Positions 25,508 to 35,861 are shown, numbered from the stretch's first letter. The stretch: DNA of 52,300 nt from Gemmatimonadota bacterium (GCA_947463135.1 CANHTA010000005.1:1-52300), one strand, 5' to 3'. A program made the numbers and translations. Notes: generated from the sequence alone by a model not told the origin.

Positions 25508-26401
25508 TTATCGACGACGTTCCGCCCGGAGCTCCACCTGTTGCCGCAGCCGCTGCAACGTTGGGGCGCCGGGCGGTATGCGTTCACTCAGCTGCAACGT
25601 GAGCGTGCTGCTCCCCTGAAGCCGATCCACAACGCCGCTGGTTGCTGAGAGCTCCAGACGTTGCGATCCGCTGCCACTACCGGCAATGGCAAAGGCCCGA
25701 AAGGCAGTGCCACCCTTCCCGTCAATGGTGGTACGGAGCTCCCGCGTAACCACCAGCCGTTCACGGGTCATTTCGCGAAGCGTAGACCGGGTTACCGACG
25801 TAACCGTGAGTGGTATCCCACTCCGGCACACCAGGCTGACCGTACTGTCCTGCCACGTATCACCCACACTGACCCCATCGGGGATACGCACCAATAACTC
25901 CCGGGCAAGCTGCATCGCGCTGGCTTCCGGACGATCACATTCGTTGACCAACGGTGGACGCGAGACAACCCGCAGTGTGCTGCTGTCCATGATGGCGTCA
26001 ATCAACACCATCAGCGGTGGTGTGTTATCCGTGTTGCTGCTGCGTATGGTGAACGAATCAATCTGTCCCGCGCCACGGAGCGCGCCGGTTACACCCCGAT
26101 TGAATTCGAGGGACACCACAGCACTGGTGGTGATCCGTTCTGAGGAAGGCCGAGCCGCGGGTAGCTTGGTGTCGGTGTCCGTGAACTGTGTAACGGAGGA
26201 GATCGCCCATCGGCTGGCGGGCTGCGCCAGTGGGAGACGCACCCGGAGTCGGGGCGTGGGGGCAACCACCGGCGGTGTTTCCACCGCTGGAGAAGGGGTT
26301 GGCGTGGGTACGGGTACAGCCGGTGCGCACCCCATGGCCGCACACGCGGTGATCAGGTACACCCCCATACGCCAACTGGCTCTCTGCACGACACGGTTCA
26401 T
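25508..26401 (-). CDS. Hypothetical lipoprotein
   Basis: A 297-aa protein of unknown function. It starts MNRVVQRASWRMGVYLITACAAMGC, a lipoprotein signal peptide with the lipobox cysteine at 25, then a Pro/Thr-rich spacer (PVPTPTPSPAVETPP). The mature part looks beta-rich with regularly spaced Val/Thr/Arg strands. No catalytic motif is seen. The frame is open to 26545, but that would overlap rnpB and lacks a signal, so ATG 26401 is preferred. It is convergent with dnaN and lies 39 nt downstream of the rnpB 3' end on the same strand. Function cannot be assigned. Confidence 0.75.
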   Translation of the reverse strand: MNRVVQRASWRMGVYLITACAAMGCAPAVPVPTPTPSPAVETPPVVAPTPRLRVRLPLAQPASRWAISSVTQFTDTDTKLPAARPSSERITTSAVVSLEFNRGVTGALRGAGQIDSFTIRSSNTDNTPPLMVLIDAIMDSSTLRVVSRPPLVNECDRPEASAMQLARELLVRIPDGVSVGDTWQDSTVSLVCRSGIPLTVTSVTRSTLREMTRERLVVTRELRTTIDGKGGTAFRAFAIAGSGSGSQRLELSATSGVVDRLQGSSTLTLQLSERIPPGAPTLQRLRQQVELRAERRR

Positions 26402-26440
26402 AAACAGGGTGTCACGTGTCACTCCACCGGATCTTCGAGA

Positions 26441-26884
26441 TCTCACGGAAAGTCGCCGGCCTATAAGCCGGGTTCTGTCAGTGCAACGCAACGCAAGCGT
26501 TCCGTTACACCGGACGGTCATTCCTCTCGGCGTGCAGTCACCCACACGCTCCAGCAGCCTACCCGCGGCTCGACGTTTTGCAACGTCCTGACGAGACGGG
26601 TCATCTCTCGCCGCTTATTTGGCCTTGCTCCGACTGGGGTTTACCGAGCCACCTTCGTTACCGAAGGTGCGGTGGGCTCTTACCCCACCCTTTCACCCTT
26701 ACCGTACCGGCGGTTTCCCGACAGCATGGCGGTTTGCTTTCTGTTGCACTGTCCGTCGCACGAAGCTCACGCCGCATGCGCCCAGGCGTTACCTGGCAGT
26801 CTACCCTGTGGAGCCCGGACTTTCCTCGGTGTGTGAGCCTTCGCCCTCACATCGCGACCATCCGGCCGACGACTCCCCGTGAGA
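26441..26884 (-). ncRNA. rnpB: RNase P RNA, bacterial class A
   Basis: The minus strand carries the RNase P ribozyme, about 444 nt. Diagnostic pieces in order: the P1 strand TCTCACGGGGAGTCG (26884-26870), GAGGAAAGTCCGGGCTCC (CR I), CAGGGTAGACTGCCAGGTAA, ACAGAAAGC, GGGTGGGGTAAGAGCCCACC (P15 loop with the GGU that pairs with the CCA end), GGTAAACCCC, and finally ACAGAACCCGGCTTATAGGCC (CR V) followed by the P1 partner CGACTTTCCGTGAGA (26455-26441), which pairs with the 5' strand. It removes 5' leaders of precursor tRNAs together with the RnpA protein encoded 4 kb away. Boundaries are set by P1, so a few nt uncertainty remains. Several antisense frames here are non-coding. Confidence 0.95.
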
Positions 26885-26889
26885 GAGGA

Positions 26890-26895
26890 AATATA
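26890..26895 (-). promoter_or_regulatory. rnpB -10 element
   Basis: TATATT in the minus direction lies 6 bp before the predicted rnpB 5' end, the right distance for a -10 element. A good -35 is not obvious; TGAAGC about 17 bp further upstream is the best candidate. Confidence 0.5.
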
Positions 26896-27068
26896 GCGCA
26901 CTGTCCGATTTTGCTTCACCAAAACAGCCCTTTTTATTGCGCACCCGTCCCTCGTGTTTCATGGCGCTGACGCTTCGCTGACACCCATGGAATAGGATTG
27001 TGCCACGCTGAGCCGATAGTCGTACCGCATCGGCATTAACCATGGACACTTAGGTGATCGAGGCGCAC

Positions 27069-28061
27069 ATGGCTTACCTCTCCGCATCGATGGTCAATCG
27101 GTCAATTGCGTACACTGCGTCCCCCGAAGTGCCAAAAAATGGGCTAACAGCACAGCCCGCTACTTCCCGCGCCATCGTGACCTTCCTCACGCCCGCGGAA
27201 CAGCATCGTGTGGATGCATTGGGGCAAGGCAGTTACACCACCGTGCACCGCGACAGTTTCGACGACTTAATGCGAGACCTTCGTACCAAGCCGGTGTCCG
27301 CTATTCTGGTGTCTGTTTCCCGATACCAGGAGCAGCATGGCACCCAGATGGCGCGGATGGTGCGGGAATTTCCGCGGGTGCCCGCCGTGGCGCTTCTTAC
27401 CGGTAATGAAACCCGCAATACCCAATCGCTCCTGGCGTTGGGCAAACATGGTGTGCAGGCACTGGTGGACGCACGCGAGCCAGCGGGGTGGCGCGATTTA
27501 CGACAATTCGTCCAACGCGAGCTGGCCACCAGCATTGAATCGGTGGCCATTCAACAGATCCGGGCCGATCTGGTTGGTGCCCCAACCGATTGTCTCCGCT
27601 TTCTCGATGAGCTCTTTTTGGCACCGCGATCGCTCACCACCGTGCGTCAATTGGCACGGCGATTAGGTGTCGTACCAACCACCTTCATGAGTCGTTTCTT
27701 TCGCGCCGGCATTCCAGCCCCAAAGAAATATCTCGCCATGGCACGCTTGGTTCGGGCGGCGCGTCTGTTGGAGAACCCCGGCTATAGTCTCACGCAGGTG
27801 GCCTACCTGCTGGAATACTCCTCACCGCAGAGTTTTTCCCGGCATTTAACGCACGCCCTCCACTGTGGTGCGTCAGCGTTCCGGAAGCGCTATACGGGAG
27901 AAACCATGCTGGATGAATTTCGGCAACGCCTCATTCTCCCCTACCACCCGCAGCTTCTACGCTTTGTGCCCGTTGATGTCACCCCGCAATGGATGCCACG
28001 GCCACAGTCTCCGGACGCGCATCGACTGGAAGGTGTGGTGGCTCATCGTGCTTCGGCATAA
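27069..28061 (+). CDS. AraC-family transcriptional regulator
   Basis: A 330-aa regulator. The C-terminal half has the double helix-turn-helix of AraC/XylS proteins: [54 protein letters not shown] and FRKRYTGE. The N-terminal half (about 45-170) resembles a receiver-like alpha/beta fold ([29 protein letters not shown]) but lacks the acceptor aspartate at the expected place, so it is probably a non-phosphorylated sensor domain. A GTG at 27054 also opens the frame, but ATG 27069 has GAGG about 6 nt upstream. The 3' end overlaps the convergent chemoreceptor gene by 83 bp, which may allow mutual antisense interference. Targets are unknown. Confidence 0.85.
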   Translation: MAYLSASMVNRSIAYTASPEVPKNGLTAQPATSRAIVTFLTPAEQHRVDALGQGSYTTVHRDSFDDLMRDLRTKPVSAILVSVSRYQEQHGTQMARMVREFPRVPAVALLTGNETRNTQSLLALGKHGVQALVDAREPAGWRDLRQFVQRELATSIESVAIQQIRADLVGAPTDCLRFLDELFLAPRSLTTVRQLARRLGVVPTTFMSRFFRAGIPAPKKYLAMARLVRAARLLENPGYSLTQVAYLLEYSSPQSFSRHLTHALHCGASAFRKRYTGETMLDEFRQRLILPYHPQLLRFVPVDVTPQWMPRPQSPDAHRLEGVVAHRASA

Positions 28062-29748
28062 CCGACAACGGGCGAGCGCCCGCATGAACTACGGTATCAG
28101 CGACGGTATCGGCCACGGCGTCGCTCCGCGTATGGGCGTGCCGCAAGACGACGGCGCGCATTCGAGCGGCGGTTTGCGACAATTGCGCGGCGCTCAGCGA
28201 GACATGCTCAATACTGCTGAGTTGAGCCAGTGAGGCATCGGCCGCAATCCGTGCCCCACTGGCGGCCTGTTCGGCCGATCCATCCAAGGCTTCAAAAGCG
28301 TGCGCCACGCCGGCGGACAGCTGCGCTTGCGTGTGCGCCAACGAGGCAACATGCTCGCTCTGTTCGGCGAGCTGGGCAATGCCCCTCACCAGGTCCGAGA
28401 GTGCTTGTGTGGCATCATGGGCAATCTGACTGGCACCGGTGACCTCCTGCGCTGTGGTCTCCATAGACAGGACGGCTGCGCCAATCTCATCACGCACACG
28501 CTGTACGGTGGTGGCAATACGCTTGGCCGCGTGAGCGCTTTCCACGGCAAGGGTGCGGATCTCATCAGCCACCACGGCAAAGCCCGCCCCTTCTTCACCG
28601 GCTCGTGAGGCCTCAATGGCCGCGTTGAGGGCCAGCAGGTTGGTCTGTCGGGCAATCCGGGAAACCGTGTCAACAAAGGCCCCGACTTGCTCGGAGGCGG
28701 GAGCCAGTAAACGCACCTGTTCCGCAGTGGCATTCACATTGGTTCCCACCTGCACCAGCACGTGGGCGGCCCGTTCAATGGCCATGCGGCTGGCAGCGGT
28801 GGCCCGATCCACATCATGCGCATCGGTGGCCGTGGAGGCGGCCGTCTGCTGTGTTGTGGCGGCGGTACGGCGAGCATCATGACTTGCCTGTACGCCATCG
28901 CGTGCCCGTTCGCGTTGATGCATTAGGGCGTCACTCAATGCCGTGGCGGCGGCGGCGATGTCCCCCGCGCGCTGCTGCATGCTGGTGGCCGCGTTATGCA
29001 CCTGGGTTGCGACCGTAGCCAGCTCCGCAGCTTCCTGCCTCACGGTGGTAATCAACAGGGTGAGCTCATCGAGCATCCGATTAAAGCTCATTTCAAGAAA
29101 TCCCAGTTCGTCGGCATCACGGGCATCTGCACGCGCTGCTAAGTCACCGCCTTCCACCTGTGCCATACGTTCACGCGTACGGCGAATACGCGTAATCAGC
29201 ATGGAGGGTGTTTGGATGACGTGGTGCGAGACAATGATGAGCAGCAACGCGGCAAACAGCACATGCGACCACGGAGCCGCATCAGTGGGGTGTGTTGTCC
29301 GGTACGCGTAGCTCGCGATCAGAAACCCCACGGTGGACGACAGCGTGGCGACGTAGCCGAGTGTCGGTCCGCGATTGAAGGAGTAGGGAACGATCGCGAG
29401 GATGTAGCTGATCACCAGCAGCGGTGCCCCAAACAGATACACGACACCGCTGAGTAACGCGGTATCAAGTACCGCAAAGAGGTACTTGAACCAGGGTTGA
29501 TACCAGCGGAGCGATGCACCGAGTGCGGCCAGCGCCCAATTGGCGAGCACGGCCAGGCAGAACATCGCCAGTACCGCGGATGGCGACACATCGGCCAGCT
29601 CAAGTTTGAGCCCCGCGATGAGCATCCCGGTACTGAATACCGTGGTCCCGAATCGTCGCTGTGCCGCGAGTCGGGCCGAGGTGATGTCTTTGGCGCGCTC
29701 TTCATTGAAGAGGGCCTGATCGTGATCGTCGGTGCGGGGCGTGTGCAT
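27979..29748 (-). CDS. Membrane methyl-accepting chemotaxis-like protein
   Basis: A 589-aa chemoreceptor-type protein. The N-terminus holds about six hydrophobic helices (residues 40-200) with no large periplasmic ligand domain, unlike classical receptors. A HAMP-like segment ([40 protein letters not shown]) comes next, then a long coiled-coil signalling domain whose hairpin tip includes [16 protein letters not shown] and [14 protein letters not shown]. The coil contains many Ala/Gln/Glu positions where methylation could occur. No other chemotaxis genes are adjacent, so it may serve a non-motility signalling role. It lies 34 nt downstream of pyrE on the same strand and overlaps the AraC gene tail to tail. 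Confidence 0.9.
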   Translation of the reverse strand: MHTPRTDDHDQALFNEERAKDITSARLAAQRRFGTTVFSTGMLIAGLKLELADVSPSAVLAMFCLAVLANWALAALGASLRWYQPWFKYLFAVLDTALLSGVVYLFGAPLLVISYILAIVPYSFNRGPTLGYVATLSSTVGFLIASYAYRTTHPTDAAPWSHVLFAALLLIIVSHHVIQTPSMLITRIRRTRERMAQVEGGDLAARADARDADELGFLEMSFNRMLDELTLLITTVRQEAAELATVATQVHNAATSMQQRAGDIAAAATALSDALMHQRERARDGVQASHDARRTAATTQQTAASTATDAHDVDRATAASRMAIERAAHVLVQVGTNVNATAEQVRLLAPASEQVGAFVDTVSRIARQTNLLALNAAIEASRAGEEGAGFAVVADEIRTLAVESAHAAKRIATTVQRVRDEIGAAVLSMETTAQEVTGASQIAHDATQALSDLVRGIAQLAEQSEHVASLAHTQAQLSAGVAHAFEALDGSAEQAASGARIAADASLAQLSSIEHVSLSAAQLSQTAARMRAVVLRHAHTRSDAVADTVADTVVHAGARPLSVMPKHDEPPHLPVDARPETVAVASIAG

Positions 29749-29782
29749 ACGAGCACAAGACGCCCCACGCCGCGCCGTGGTA

Positions 29783-30355
29783 TCAGATCAGGGGCTCAAG
29801 GTCACTGGCCGTGACCAGACTTACTACGGACAAGCCTGCGGCTTCAAGGGCTTCGCGACCGCCCTCTTGCCGGTCGACCAGGGCCAAGACCCCCACAATC
29901 ACCCCTCCGGCGGCCCGGACAGCCTCAACGGCCTTGAGCGCGGAGCCTCCCGTGGTGATGACGTCTTCCACCACCACCACCTGGTCCCCGGGGTGGAACG
30001 GTCCTTCAATCAGTTTGCCGGTGCCATGTTGTTTGGCTTCCTTTCGTACCGTAAACGCCCGAACCATGGTGCCAACGCCGGCTTCGGCGTCACGGGCGGA
30101 GGCGTGCGCAATGGCATACGCGATGGGGTCGGCGCCCAAGGTGAGCCCTCCCACGGCATCCACGGGCCATCCGGTGTGCTTGAGGGCGGCCAGTGCGGCG
30201 CGACCGATAAGGAGCTGTCCTTCGGGGCTCATGGTGGTGAGGCGGCAATCCACGTATAAGGTGGAGCGGCGGCCTGAGGCCAGCACGAAATCGCCCCGCT
30301 TGGCCGAACGCTCGGCGAGCAGGGCGATGAGACGGGATATCGTTGGTTCGGTCAC
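29783..30355 (-). CDS. pyrE: Orotate phosphoribosyltransferase
   Basis: A 190-aa PyrE that joins orotate to PRPP to give OMP, the fifth step of UMP synthesis. The PRPP motif [17 protein letters not shown] and the N-terminal [19 protein letters not shown] are diagnostic, and [13 protein letters not shown] and [12 protein letters not shown] are conserved loops. The start is GTG 30355 ([13 protein letters not shown]). It is encoded 19 nt after a Ser/Thr kinase and 34 nt before a chemoreceptor-like gene, an unusual neighbourhood for a pyrimidine enzyme; the other pathway genes are not in the window. Confidence 0.95.
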   Translation of the reverse strand: MTEPTISRLIALLAERSAKRGDFVLASGRRSTLYVDCRLTTMSPEGQLLIGRAALAALKHTGWPVDAVGGLTLGADPIAYAIAHASARDAEAGVGTMVRAFTVRKEAKQHGTGKLIEGPFHPGDQVVVVEDVITTGGSALKAVEAVRAAGGVIVGVLALVDRQEGGREALEAAGLSVVSLVTASDLEPLI

Positions 30356-30374
30356 GAACGAATGGGCGGAAAGA

Positions 30375-31388
30375 TTAGCTGCGACGGAAGAGCCCCTTCA
30401 TTTTACCGAAGAGGCCGCTTGACTCGTCACCCGTGGCGGCGGCAGGGACACCGCTGGCGCTGAGTGGGGTGGCCATGGCGGTGGTCTGGGCGGCGGCGGT
30501 AAAGGCGTCAGAAAACGCTTGGACCGACGGATAGCGCGCGCCAGGCTCCTTGGAGAGCGCCTTCATGACCACCGTTTCTACGGCAACCGGGAACGCGAGA
30601 GGCGGCTTCGCCTGGTTGAGCGCAACCGGCGGCTGGGTGAGCAGTTGAGAAAACAGCTCGCGCGGAGACTTGCCGGTGTACGGCAAGGTGCCTGTGAGCA
30701 GGAAGTACGCGATGGTGGCCAAGGAATACTGATCGGCCGCGGGACCGACTAGTTCACCGGAGAGCGCTTCGGGGGCCACGTACATGAGGGTGCCTACGAA
30801 GAAGCCGGCCCGTGTGAGACGCTGATCGGGCGCGGCGTCGGTGTCGGCCGCAATCCCGAAATCGAGCAGCTTCACCTGATGGGTGGCCGGATCGTACATG
30901 ACGTTTTCCGGCTTGAGATCACGGTGTACGATACCGACGTCATGCGTGGCCTGAACGGCACTGCAGATCTGCGACAGGATTTCGACGACTTCCTTTGATG
31001 ACAGCGGCCCCGATCGTTCCGCATATTTATCAAGGATCTCTCCCCCCGCCCATTCGATGGCGAGGTAGTAGCGATCGGTGTCGAATTGTCCGTAGTCTAG
31101 GGTGCGCACGATGTTCGGGTGTTGTACCCGTGCGCCGAACTCCGCTTCGCGCAGGAATCGCGCGACGGCGGTTTTGTCATGCTGCAATTTTTCACGCAGC
31201 ACCTTCAGGGCGACTGTACCATGCGTGGGATGATCGGCCCGAAAGACGGTAGACGTTCCGCCTTCGCCCACTTTTCCCCGCACTGTATAGCCGGCCAGCG
31301 TTGTTCCGACTAGTGTCTCTATGGCCACAGGGCGAACGTAATGCCGCCTTGCGGTGCCAGCAAGAAGTGCCTGAGCATTATGTGCCAT
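30375..31388 (-). CDS. Hanks-type serine/threonine protein kinase
   Basis: A 337-aa soluble kinase. Motifs in order: glycine-rich loop VGEGGTSTVF, VAIK-type lysine in TVALKVLRE, the catalytic loop HRDLKPENV, DFG as LLDFGIA, and the APE as YVAPEAL. The C-terminal 60 residues are Ala/Thr/Ser-rich and end SGLFGKMKGLFRRS, a short basic amphipathic end that may touch the membrane, but there is no transmembrane helix or PASTA domain. It should phosphorylate proteins on Ser/Thr. It is divergent from the GWxTD lipoprotein gene and precedes pyrE by 19 nt. The substrates are unknown; PyrE or the adjacent receptor are possible but unproven. Confidence 0.94.
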   Translation of the reverse strand: MAHNAQALLAGTARRHYVRPVAIETLVGTTLAGYTVRGKVGEGGTSTVFRADHPTHGTVALKVLREKLQHDKTAVARFLREAEFGARVQHPNIVRTLDYGQFDTDRYYLAIEWAGGEILDKYAERSGPLSSKEVVEILSQICSAVQATHDVGIVHRDLKPENVMYDPATHQVKLLDFGIAADTDAAPDQRLTRAGFFVGTLMYVAPEALSGELVGPAADQYSLATIAYFLLTGTLPYTGKSPRELFSQLLTQPPVALNQAKPPLAFPVAVETVVMKALSKEPGARYPSVQAFSDAFTAAAQTTAMATPLSASGVPAAATGDESSGLFGKMKGLFRRS

Positions 31389-31473
31389 CCGTGACCCGTT
31401 CCTTTAAACGGCACGGTGTTCGCGGGTGATCAGCAACCACGGTGGGTATTTCGGTGCCTGCATGGACGGACCT

Positions 31474-32916
31474 ATGCGTTTTGTGAATCCACGCTTCGTG
31501 CCTCTTCGCGTTCGCGCCACGGCCGCGCTTACGGTTACGGCTGCCCTCCTCTCCGCGTGCGCTGGCAGCCGCCCGCCGGTGGGACCGGGAGCGCCGCGCC
31601 CCGGATCGCCACCGGGGCCACCGGGTCCAGGTGGGATGACCGCTCCCGGCGTGGTCCCCGGCTCGCCAGCGGACATGCAGCGACTGTACCGCAGCATGGG
31701 ACTGATCGCGGGCGCGGGCTCCATTCCGTTTGTTTCGTCGGTCTCCTTTCTGCGCTCCCCTACCCCCGATAGTACCCTCACCCTGATCGCGCTGAGTCTG
31801 CCGTCGCGCGCATTAGGCTTTATGCGTCAGGGGGAACGCTATCTGGCGCGGTACCAGGCGCGTTTGGAGATCCGACAGGGACAGACCGTGGTGCGGCAGG
31901 TTGAGGCCACCGAGCAGGTGCTGGTGCCCACCTTCCGCGAGACGGCGCGCACGGACGAAAGCATTATCTGGCAGCAGTTCCTGAAACTGGCCCCGGGGCG
32001 CTACAGCGTCACGCTCAGCATTAAGGATGAGTCCAGTATCCGGAATGCCACGGAAGAGGTGCAGCTCGAGGTCCCGCGTCTTTCCCCGGATATGCTCGGC
32101 TCACCGCTTCCGGTGTACGAAGCCATTCCGCGTACCGTCCCCGACTCCTTGCCGCGTCTGTTAGCGCGTCCCCGCAGCACGGTGGTGTTTGGACAGGACT
32201 CCATGCTGCCCTTGTATCTCGATGCGGTTGGGGCATCAGCACCGTCGCAGGTGCATATCCGGATTATGGGGGACGGTGACGTTCGCCTGTTTGACACCGA
32301 CATCGAACTCCCCCCCCGCGGTGAGGGGCGCAGTACCACCTACGGTGTGCCGGTGGCGAAAATGGGCATTGGCATCAACACGGTGCTGGTCAGCGTGCCG
32401 GGGCGCGCCGATACCGCACGGGCACGGGTGTTGGTGAGCTTGGGCGAGGATCTGCCCATCGCCACCTTTGATGAGATGTTTGCCTATCTGCGCTATTTCA
32501 CGACACCCGACCGGTTACGGATGCTCCGTGACGCCACGCCGGCGCAACGCCCGGAGACGTGGGCCAGGTTCCTGAAGGAAACCGATCCGATTCCCGGAAC
32601 GCCCGAGCATGAAGGATTGCGGGATTACTTCGGACGCATTCGTGTGGCCAATGTGCGGTTTCGTGATGACGGTCCCGTGGGGTGGCAAAGCGATCGTGGC
32701 ACGGCGTTTATTGCACTCGGCGAGCCGGACAACATCATCGATACCGGGATGACGAATCCCAACGCGCGTGTGCGCCAGCAGCTGTGGGAATACCGCGAAC
32801 TGCGTGTCCAGATTGTGTTTCTGGATCAGACGGGATTTGGGCGGTGGCGCTTGGCGAATCAAAGCCGTGCGGAGCTCGATAACGCGATCCGTCGTCGCAT
32901 GGCCTCGCAGCAGTGA
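31474..32916 (+). CDS. GWxTD-domain lipoprotein
   Basis: A 480-aa predicted lipoprotein. The signal peptide ends TAALTVTAALLSAC, giving a lipobox (LSAC) at about residue 29. A Gly/Pro-rich linker (RPGSPPGPPGPGG) follows, then a long beta-rich region. The C-terminal third carries the GWxTD-type motif GWQSDRGTAFIALGEPD, followed by WEYRELRVQIVFLDQTGFG. The GWxTD domain is common in Gemmatimonadota and Acidobacteriota secreted proteins; its biochemical role is not known. The start ATG 31474 was taken because it begins the signal peptide; ATG 31462 is possible. The stop overlaps the GTG of polA by 4 nt, an unexpected translational coupling between an envelope protein and a DNA polymerase. Confidence 0.85.
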   Translation: MRFVNPRFVPLRVRATAALTVTAALLSACAGSRPPVGPGAPRPGSPPGPPGPGGMTAPGVVPGSPADMQRLYRSMGLIAGAGSIPFVSSVSFLRSPTPDSTLTLIALSLPSRALGFMRQGERYLARYQARLEIRQGQTVVRQVEATEQVLVPTFRETARTDESIIWQQFLKLAPGRYSVTLSIKDESSIRNATEEVQLEVPRLSPDMLGSPLPVYEAIPRTVPDSLPRLLARPRSTVVFGQDSMLPLYLDAVGASAPSQVHIRIMGDGDVRLFDTDIELPPRGEGRSTTYGVPVAKMGIGINTVLVSVPGRADTARARVLVSLGEDLPIATFDEMFAYLRYFTTPDRLRMLRDATPAQRPETWARFLKETDPIPGTPEHEGLRDYFGRIRVANVRFRDDGPVGWQSDRGTAFIALGEPDNIIDTGMTNPNARVRQQLWEYRELRVQIVFLDQTGFGRWRLANQSRAELDNAIRRRMASQQ

Positions 32917-35861
32917 GCACGGTTCAACGCCCCACCGCTCCGCGTCTCTTTCTGATTGACGGGTATGCGCTGATCTATCGTGCCTTTTTCGCGCTGATGA
33001 CGCGTCCCCTGATCACGAGTCATGGGGAGAACACCTCAGCGGCGTGGGGGATTGCCACGTTCCTCAAGCGGCTGCTGGTGACGCACCATCCCGAGTTGCT
33101 CGGTTGGGTACATGATTCGGGGGCCACGTTCCGTGACGAGCTGTATCCCGAGTACAAGGCAACGCGCGAGAAGCTCACCGACGAACTGCAGGCCGACTTC
33201 GATCGTGGCCTGGAGCGCATTCACCAGCTGCTCGCGGCCTACCACATTCCCGTGTTGTCGGTTCCGGGATTTGAAGCCGATGATGTGATTGGTACGCTGG
33301 CCAAGAAGGGCGTTGAAGCGGGGTACCAGGTCGTCATCGTGTCGGGCGACAAGGACTTTCAGCAACTCGTGCGCCCCGGCATCTGGCTGCTCAATCCGGG
33401 CCGCGGTGGTCCTGCCAGCGTGGAGGAACAGTGGGTTGGCATGGAGAACGCCAACGACCGTCTCGGGGTGCCCCCCGAACGGGTCATCGATTACCTCGCG
33501 CTCGTTGGCGATGCGTCGGATAACGTGCCCGGCGTGAAGGGGATTGGCGAGAAGGGCGCGCAGGAGTTGATCGCGGAGTTCGGGGCTCTTGAGGAGATCC
33601 TCGCGCGCGTGCACGAGATCACCAAGAAACGGCCACGTGAGGCGTTGTTGGCACAGGAAGCAGAAGCGCGCCTGTCAAAACAGCTCGTCACGATTCATCA
33701 GGATGTACCCATTGCGCTCGATCCATCCTCGCTGCAACTGAGTACACCTGATACGCAGGCGCTGCGTCATCTGTATCTGGAATTGGAGTTCACGTCGCTG
33801 TTGAAGGAACTCGGTGGGGCCACGTTATCCGAGCCGTCCGCGGCCGATGCGTTGGCGCCTCACTCAGCGCCCCCCGTTGTGCCATCGGGGATGGGTAGTC
33901 GTCCGGTGGCGCTACCGATGTCCATGAGCACGAGTGGCGTACCGGTGCTGGCCGATGCGCGGTATGTAACCGTTGATACGATGCCGGCAGTGGAGTCGTT
34001 GCTGGCCCGTATCCGCGAGGTTCCGTATGTGGCGTTCGATACGGAAACGGTGCCCGATCCCGGCGCGCCCAATACGATTGATGCCATGCGGGCCACGTTG
34101 GTGGGCTTGTCTATCGCGGTGGCTCCGGGCGAGGCGTATTACCTGCCGTTCGCGCATCGCTACGACGATGGCGGCGGAAATCTCGCGTTGCTCTCGGGTG
34201 ATGCGGGGATTGCCGGCCGGCGTCTGAACGCCGGCGTCTTGCCACCGGTGAACCTGCCACCGTTTCGTAGCGAGGCCATGGCACCATTACGCGCCATGCT
34301 TGAGGACGCGAGTGTGCGCAAGATCGCCCAGAATGCGAAGTACGATATTCTGGTGCTCCGCGGTGCCGGTGTGCGTGTGGCCGGTTTGGAATGTGATACC
34401 ATGCTGGCGAGTTACGTGCTCGATCCGGGACGTCGGTCACATGGATTGGACTTGCTGGCGCTGGAGTTTCTCGGTCACACGATGACTGCCTATGAGCAGT
34501 TGTGCGGTCGTGGGCGTCATCAGCTCCCATTTGATGTGGTGCCGGTCGATGCCGCGCGCGATTACTCGTGTGAGGATGTTGATGTCACCATGCGGTTGCG
34601 CGCCTGTTTGGAACCGATGCTGGAAACGCACGGGATGTCGGAGCTATTCCGCCAGGTGGAAGTGCCGCTGGTGACCGTGTTGGCGGATATGGAGTGGGAC
34701 GGGATCGCCATTGATCTGTCGTGGTTTACCTCGTTGAAAACGCGGTTCAAGAGTGAACGGGAGCGCGTAGAGCAGCTGATTTACCGCGAAGCCGGTCAGG
34801 AGTTCAACATCAACTCCAATCCACAGCTGCGGACGATTCTGTTTGATACGCTGCAACTGCCCGTGAAGAAGAGAACAGCAACGGGCCCCAGCACCGATGC
34901 CAGCGTACTGCAGGAGCTCGCGGAAGAAGGTCATGTGCTGCCGTCGTTACTGATGGAGTATCGCGAGATCTTCAAGTTGGAAGGGACCTACATCGACGCG
35001 TTGCCCAAGTTGGTGCATCCGCGCGATCACCGTTTGCACACGTCGTTCAATCAGACGGTGGCGGCTACGGGTCGGTTGTCTTCCACCGATCCGAACTTGC
35101 AGAATATTCCCAACCGTCGTGAGCTTGGCCGCGAAATCCGCCGTGGGTTTGTACCACGGCCGGGATGGCGATTACTCAGCGCCGACTATTCACAGATTGA
35201 ACTCCGGCTACTGGCACACTTGTCGGGTGATCCGGCCTTTGTGTCAGCGTTTCAGGCGGGTGGCGACATTCACCGACAGACGGCCGCGATCATTTTTGGT
35301 GTGGCATTGGGCGACGTCACCGGAGAAATGCGTGCACGCGCCAAGACCATCAACTTTGCCACCATTTACGGACAGGGTGCGCACGCGCTGTCGCGTCAGC
35401 TCAAGATTTCGCACGCCGAGGCCAAGGCCTTTATTGAGACCTACTTCGAGCGCTTTGCCGGGGTGAAGGCGTTTCTTGATCGATGCGTAGTCGAGGCGAA
35501 GGCGAAGGGGTATGCGGAGACGTTGTTTCACCGTCGTCGCTACATCCCTGAGCTCAAGGAGCGCAATCATAACATGCGGGCGTTTGGCGAGCGTGTGGCA
35601 GCCAACGCCCCCATTCAAGGGTCGGCGGCGGACCTCATCAAAATCGCGATGATTCGCGTGCATCATGCGCTTGCGACCGAGGGATTGGCGTCTCGCATGC
35701 TGTTACAGGTGCATGACGAACTCATCTTCGAATTACCGGCAGACGAACAGAACGCGTTGTCGGTGCTGGTGAAGCGTGAGATGGAGGCGGCGGCGGTGCT
35801 TCACGTTCCCTTGTTGGTAGAGATGGGTGTTGGCGATGACTGGGTGTCGGCGAAGTCGTAA
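32913..35861 (+). CDS. polA: DNA polymerase I
   Basis: A 982-aa family-A polymerase. The 5'-3' exonuclease/flap domain occupies the first 300 residues (RLFLIDGYALIYRAFFAL, GFEADDVIGTLAKK, GDKDFQQLV, GDASDNVPGVKGIGEKGA). The proofreading domain is intact: D376 and E378 (VAFDTET), IAQNAKYDI and the YSCEDVD motif. The polymerase domain has motif A ADYSQIELR (D758), motif B RARAKTINFATIYG and motif C HDE near 934-936. It does Okazaki fragment maturation and excision-repair synthesis. The start GTG 32913 overlaps the GWxTD stop by 4 nt. At 982 aa it exceeds the usual 880-930, because of a Pro/Ser-rich linker between the first two domains. Confidence 0.96.
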   Translation: MSTVQRPTAPRLFLIDGYALIYRAFFALMTRPLITSHGENTSAAWGIATFLKRLLVTHHPELLGWVHDSGATFRDELYPEYKATREKLTDELQADFDRGLERIHQLLAAYHIPVLSVPGFEADDVIGTLAKKGVEAGYQVVIVSGDKDFQQLVRPGIWLLNPGRGGPASVEEQWVGMENANDRLGVPPERVIDYLALVGDASDNVPGVKGIGEKGAQELIAEFGALEEILARVHEITKKRPREALLAQEAEARLSKQLVTIHQDVPIALDPSSLQLSTPDTQALRHLYLELEFTSLLKELGGATLSEPSAADALAPHSAPPVVPSGMGSRPVALPMSMSTSGVPVLADARYVTVDTMPAVESLLARIREVPYVAFDTETVPDPGAPNTIDAMRATLVGLSIAVAPGEAYYLPFAHRYDDGGGNLALLSGDAGIAGRRLNAGVLPPVNLPPFRSEAMAPLRAMLEDASVRKIAQNAKYDILVLRGAGVRVAGLECDTMLASYVLDPGRRSHGLDLLALEFLGHTMTAYEQLCGRGRHQLPFDVVPVDAARDYSCEDVDVTMRLRACLEPMLETHGMSELFRQVEVPLVTVLADMEWDGIAIDLSWFTSLKTRFKSERERVEQLIYREAGQEFNINSNPQLRTILFDTLQLPVKKRTATGPSTDASVLQELAEEGHVLPSLLMEYREIFKLEGTYIDALPKLVHPRDHRLHTSFNQTVAATGRLSSTDPNLQNIPNRRELGREIRRGFVPRPGWRLLSADYSQIELRLLAHLSGDPAFVSAFQAGGDIHRQTAAIIFGVALGDVTGEMRARAKTINFATIYGQGAHALSRQLKISHAEAKAFIETYFERFAGVKAFLDRCVVEAKAKGYAETLFHRRRYIPELKERNHNMRAFGERVAANAPIQGSAADLIKIAMIRVHHALATEGLASRMLLQVHDELIFELPADEQNALSVLVKREMEAAAVLHVPLLVEMGVGDDWVSAKS

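Noticed and set aside
25686..26591. 301-aa plus frame opposite the lipoprotein and rnpB
   Set aside because: Antisense of a signal-peptide-bearing gene and of rnpB; no ribosome-binding site.
26578..26970. 130-aa and other frames on the plus strand opposite rnpB
   Set aside because: They are the antisense of the RNase P RNA, whose conserved structure accounts for the sequence.
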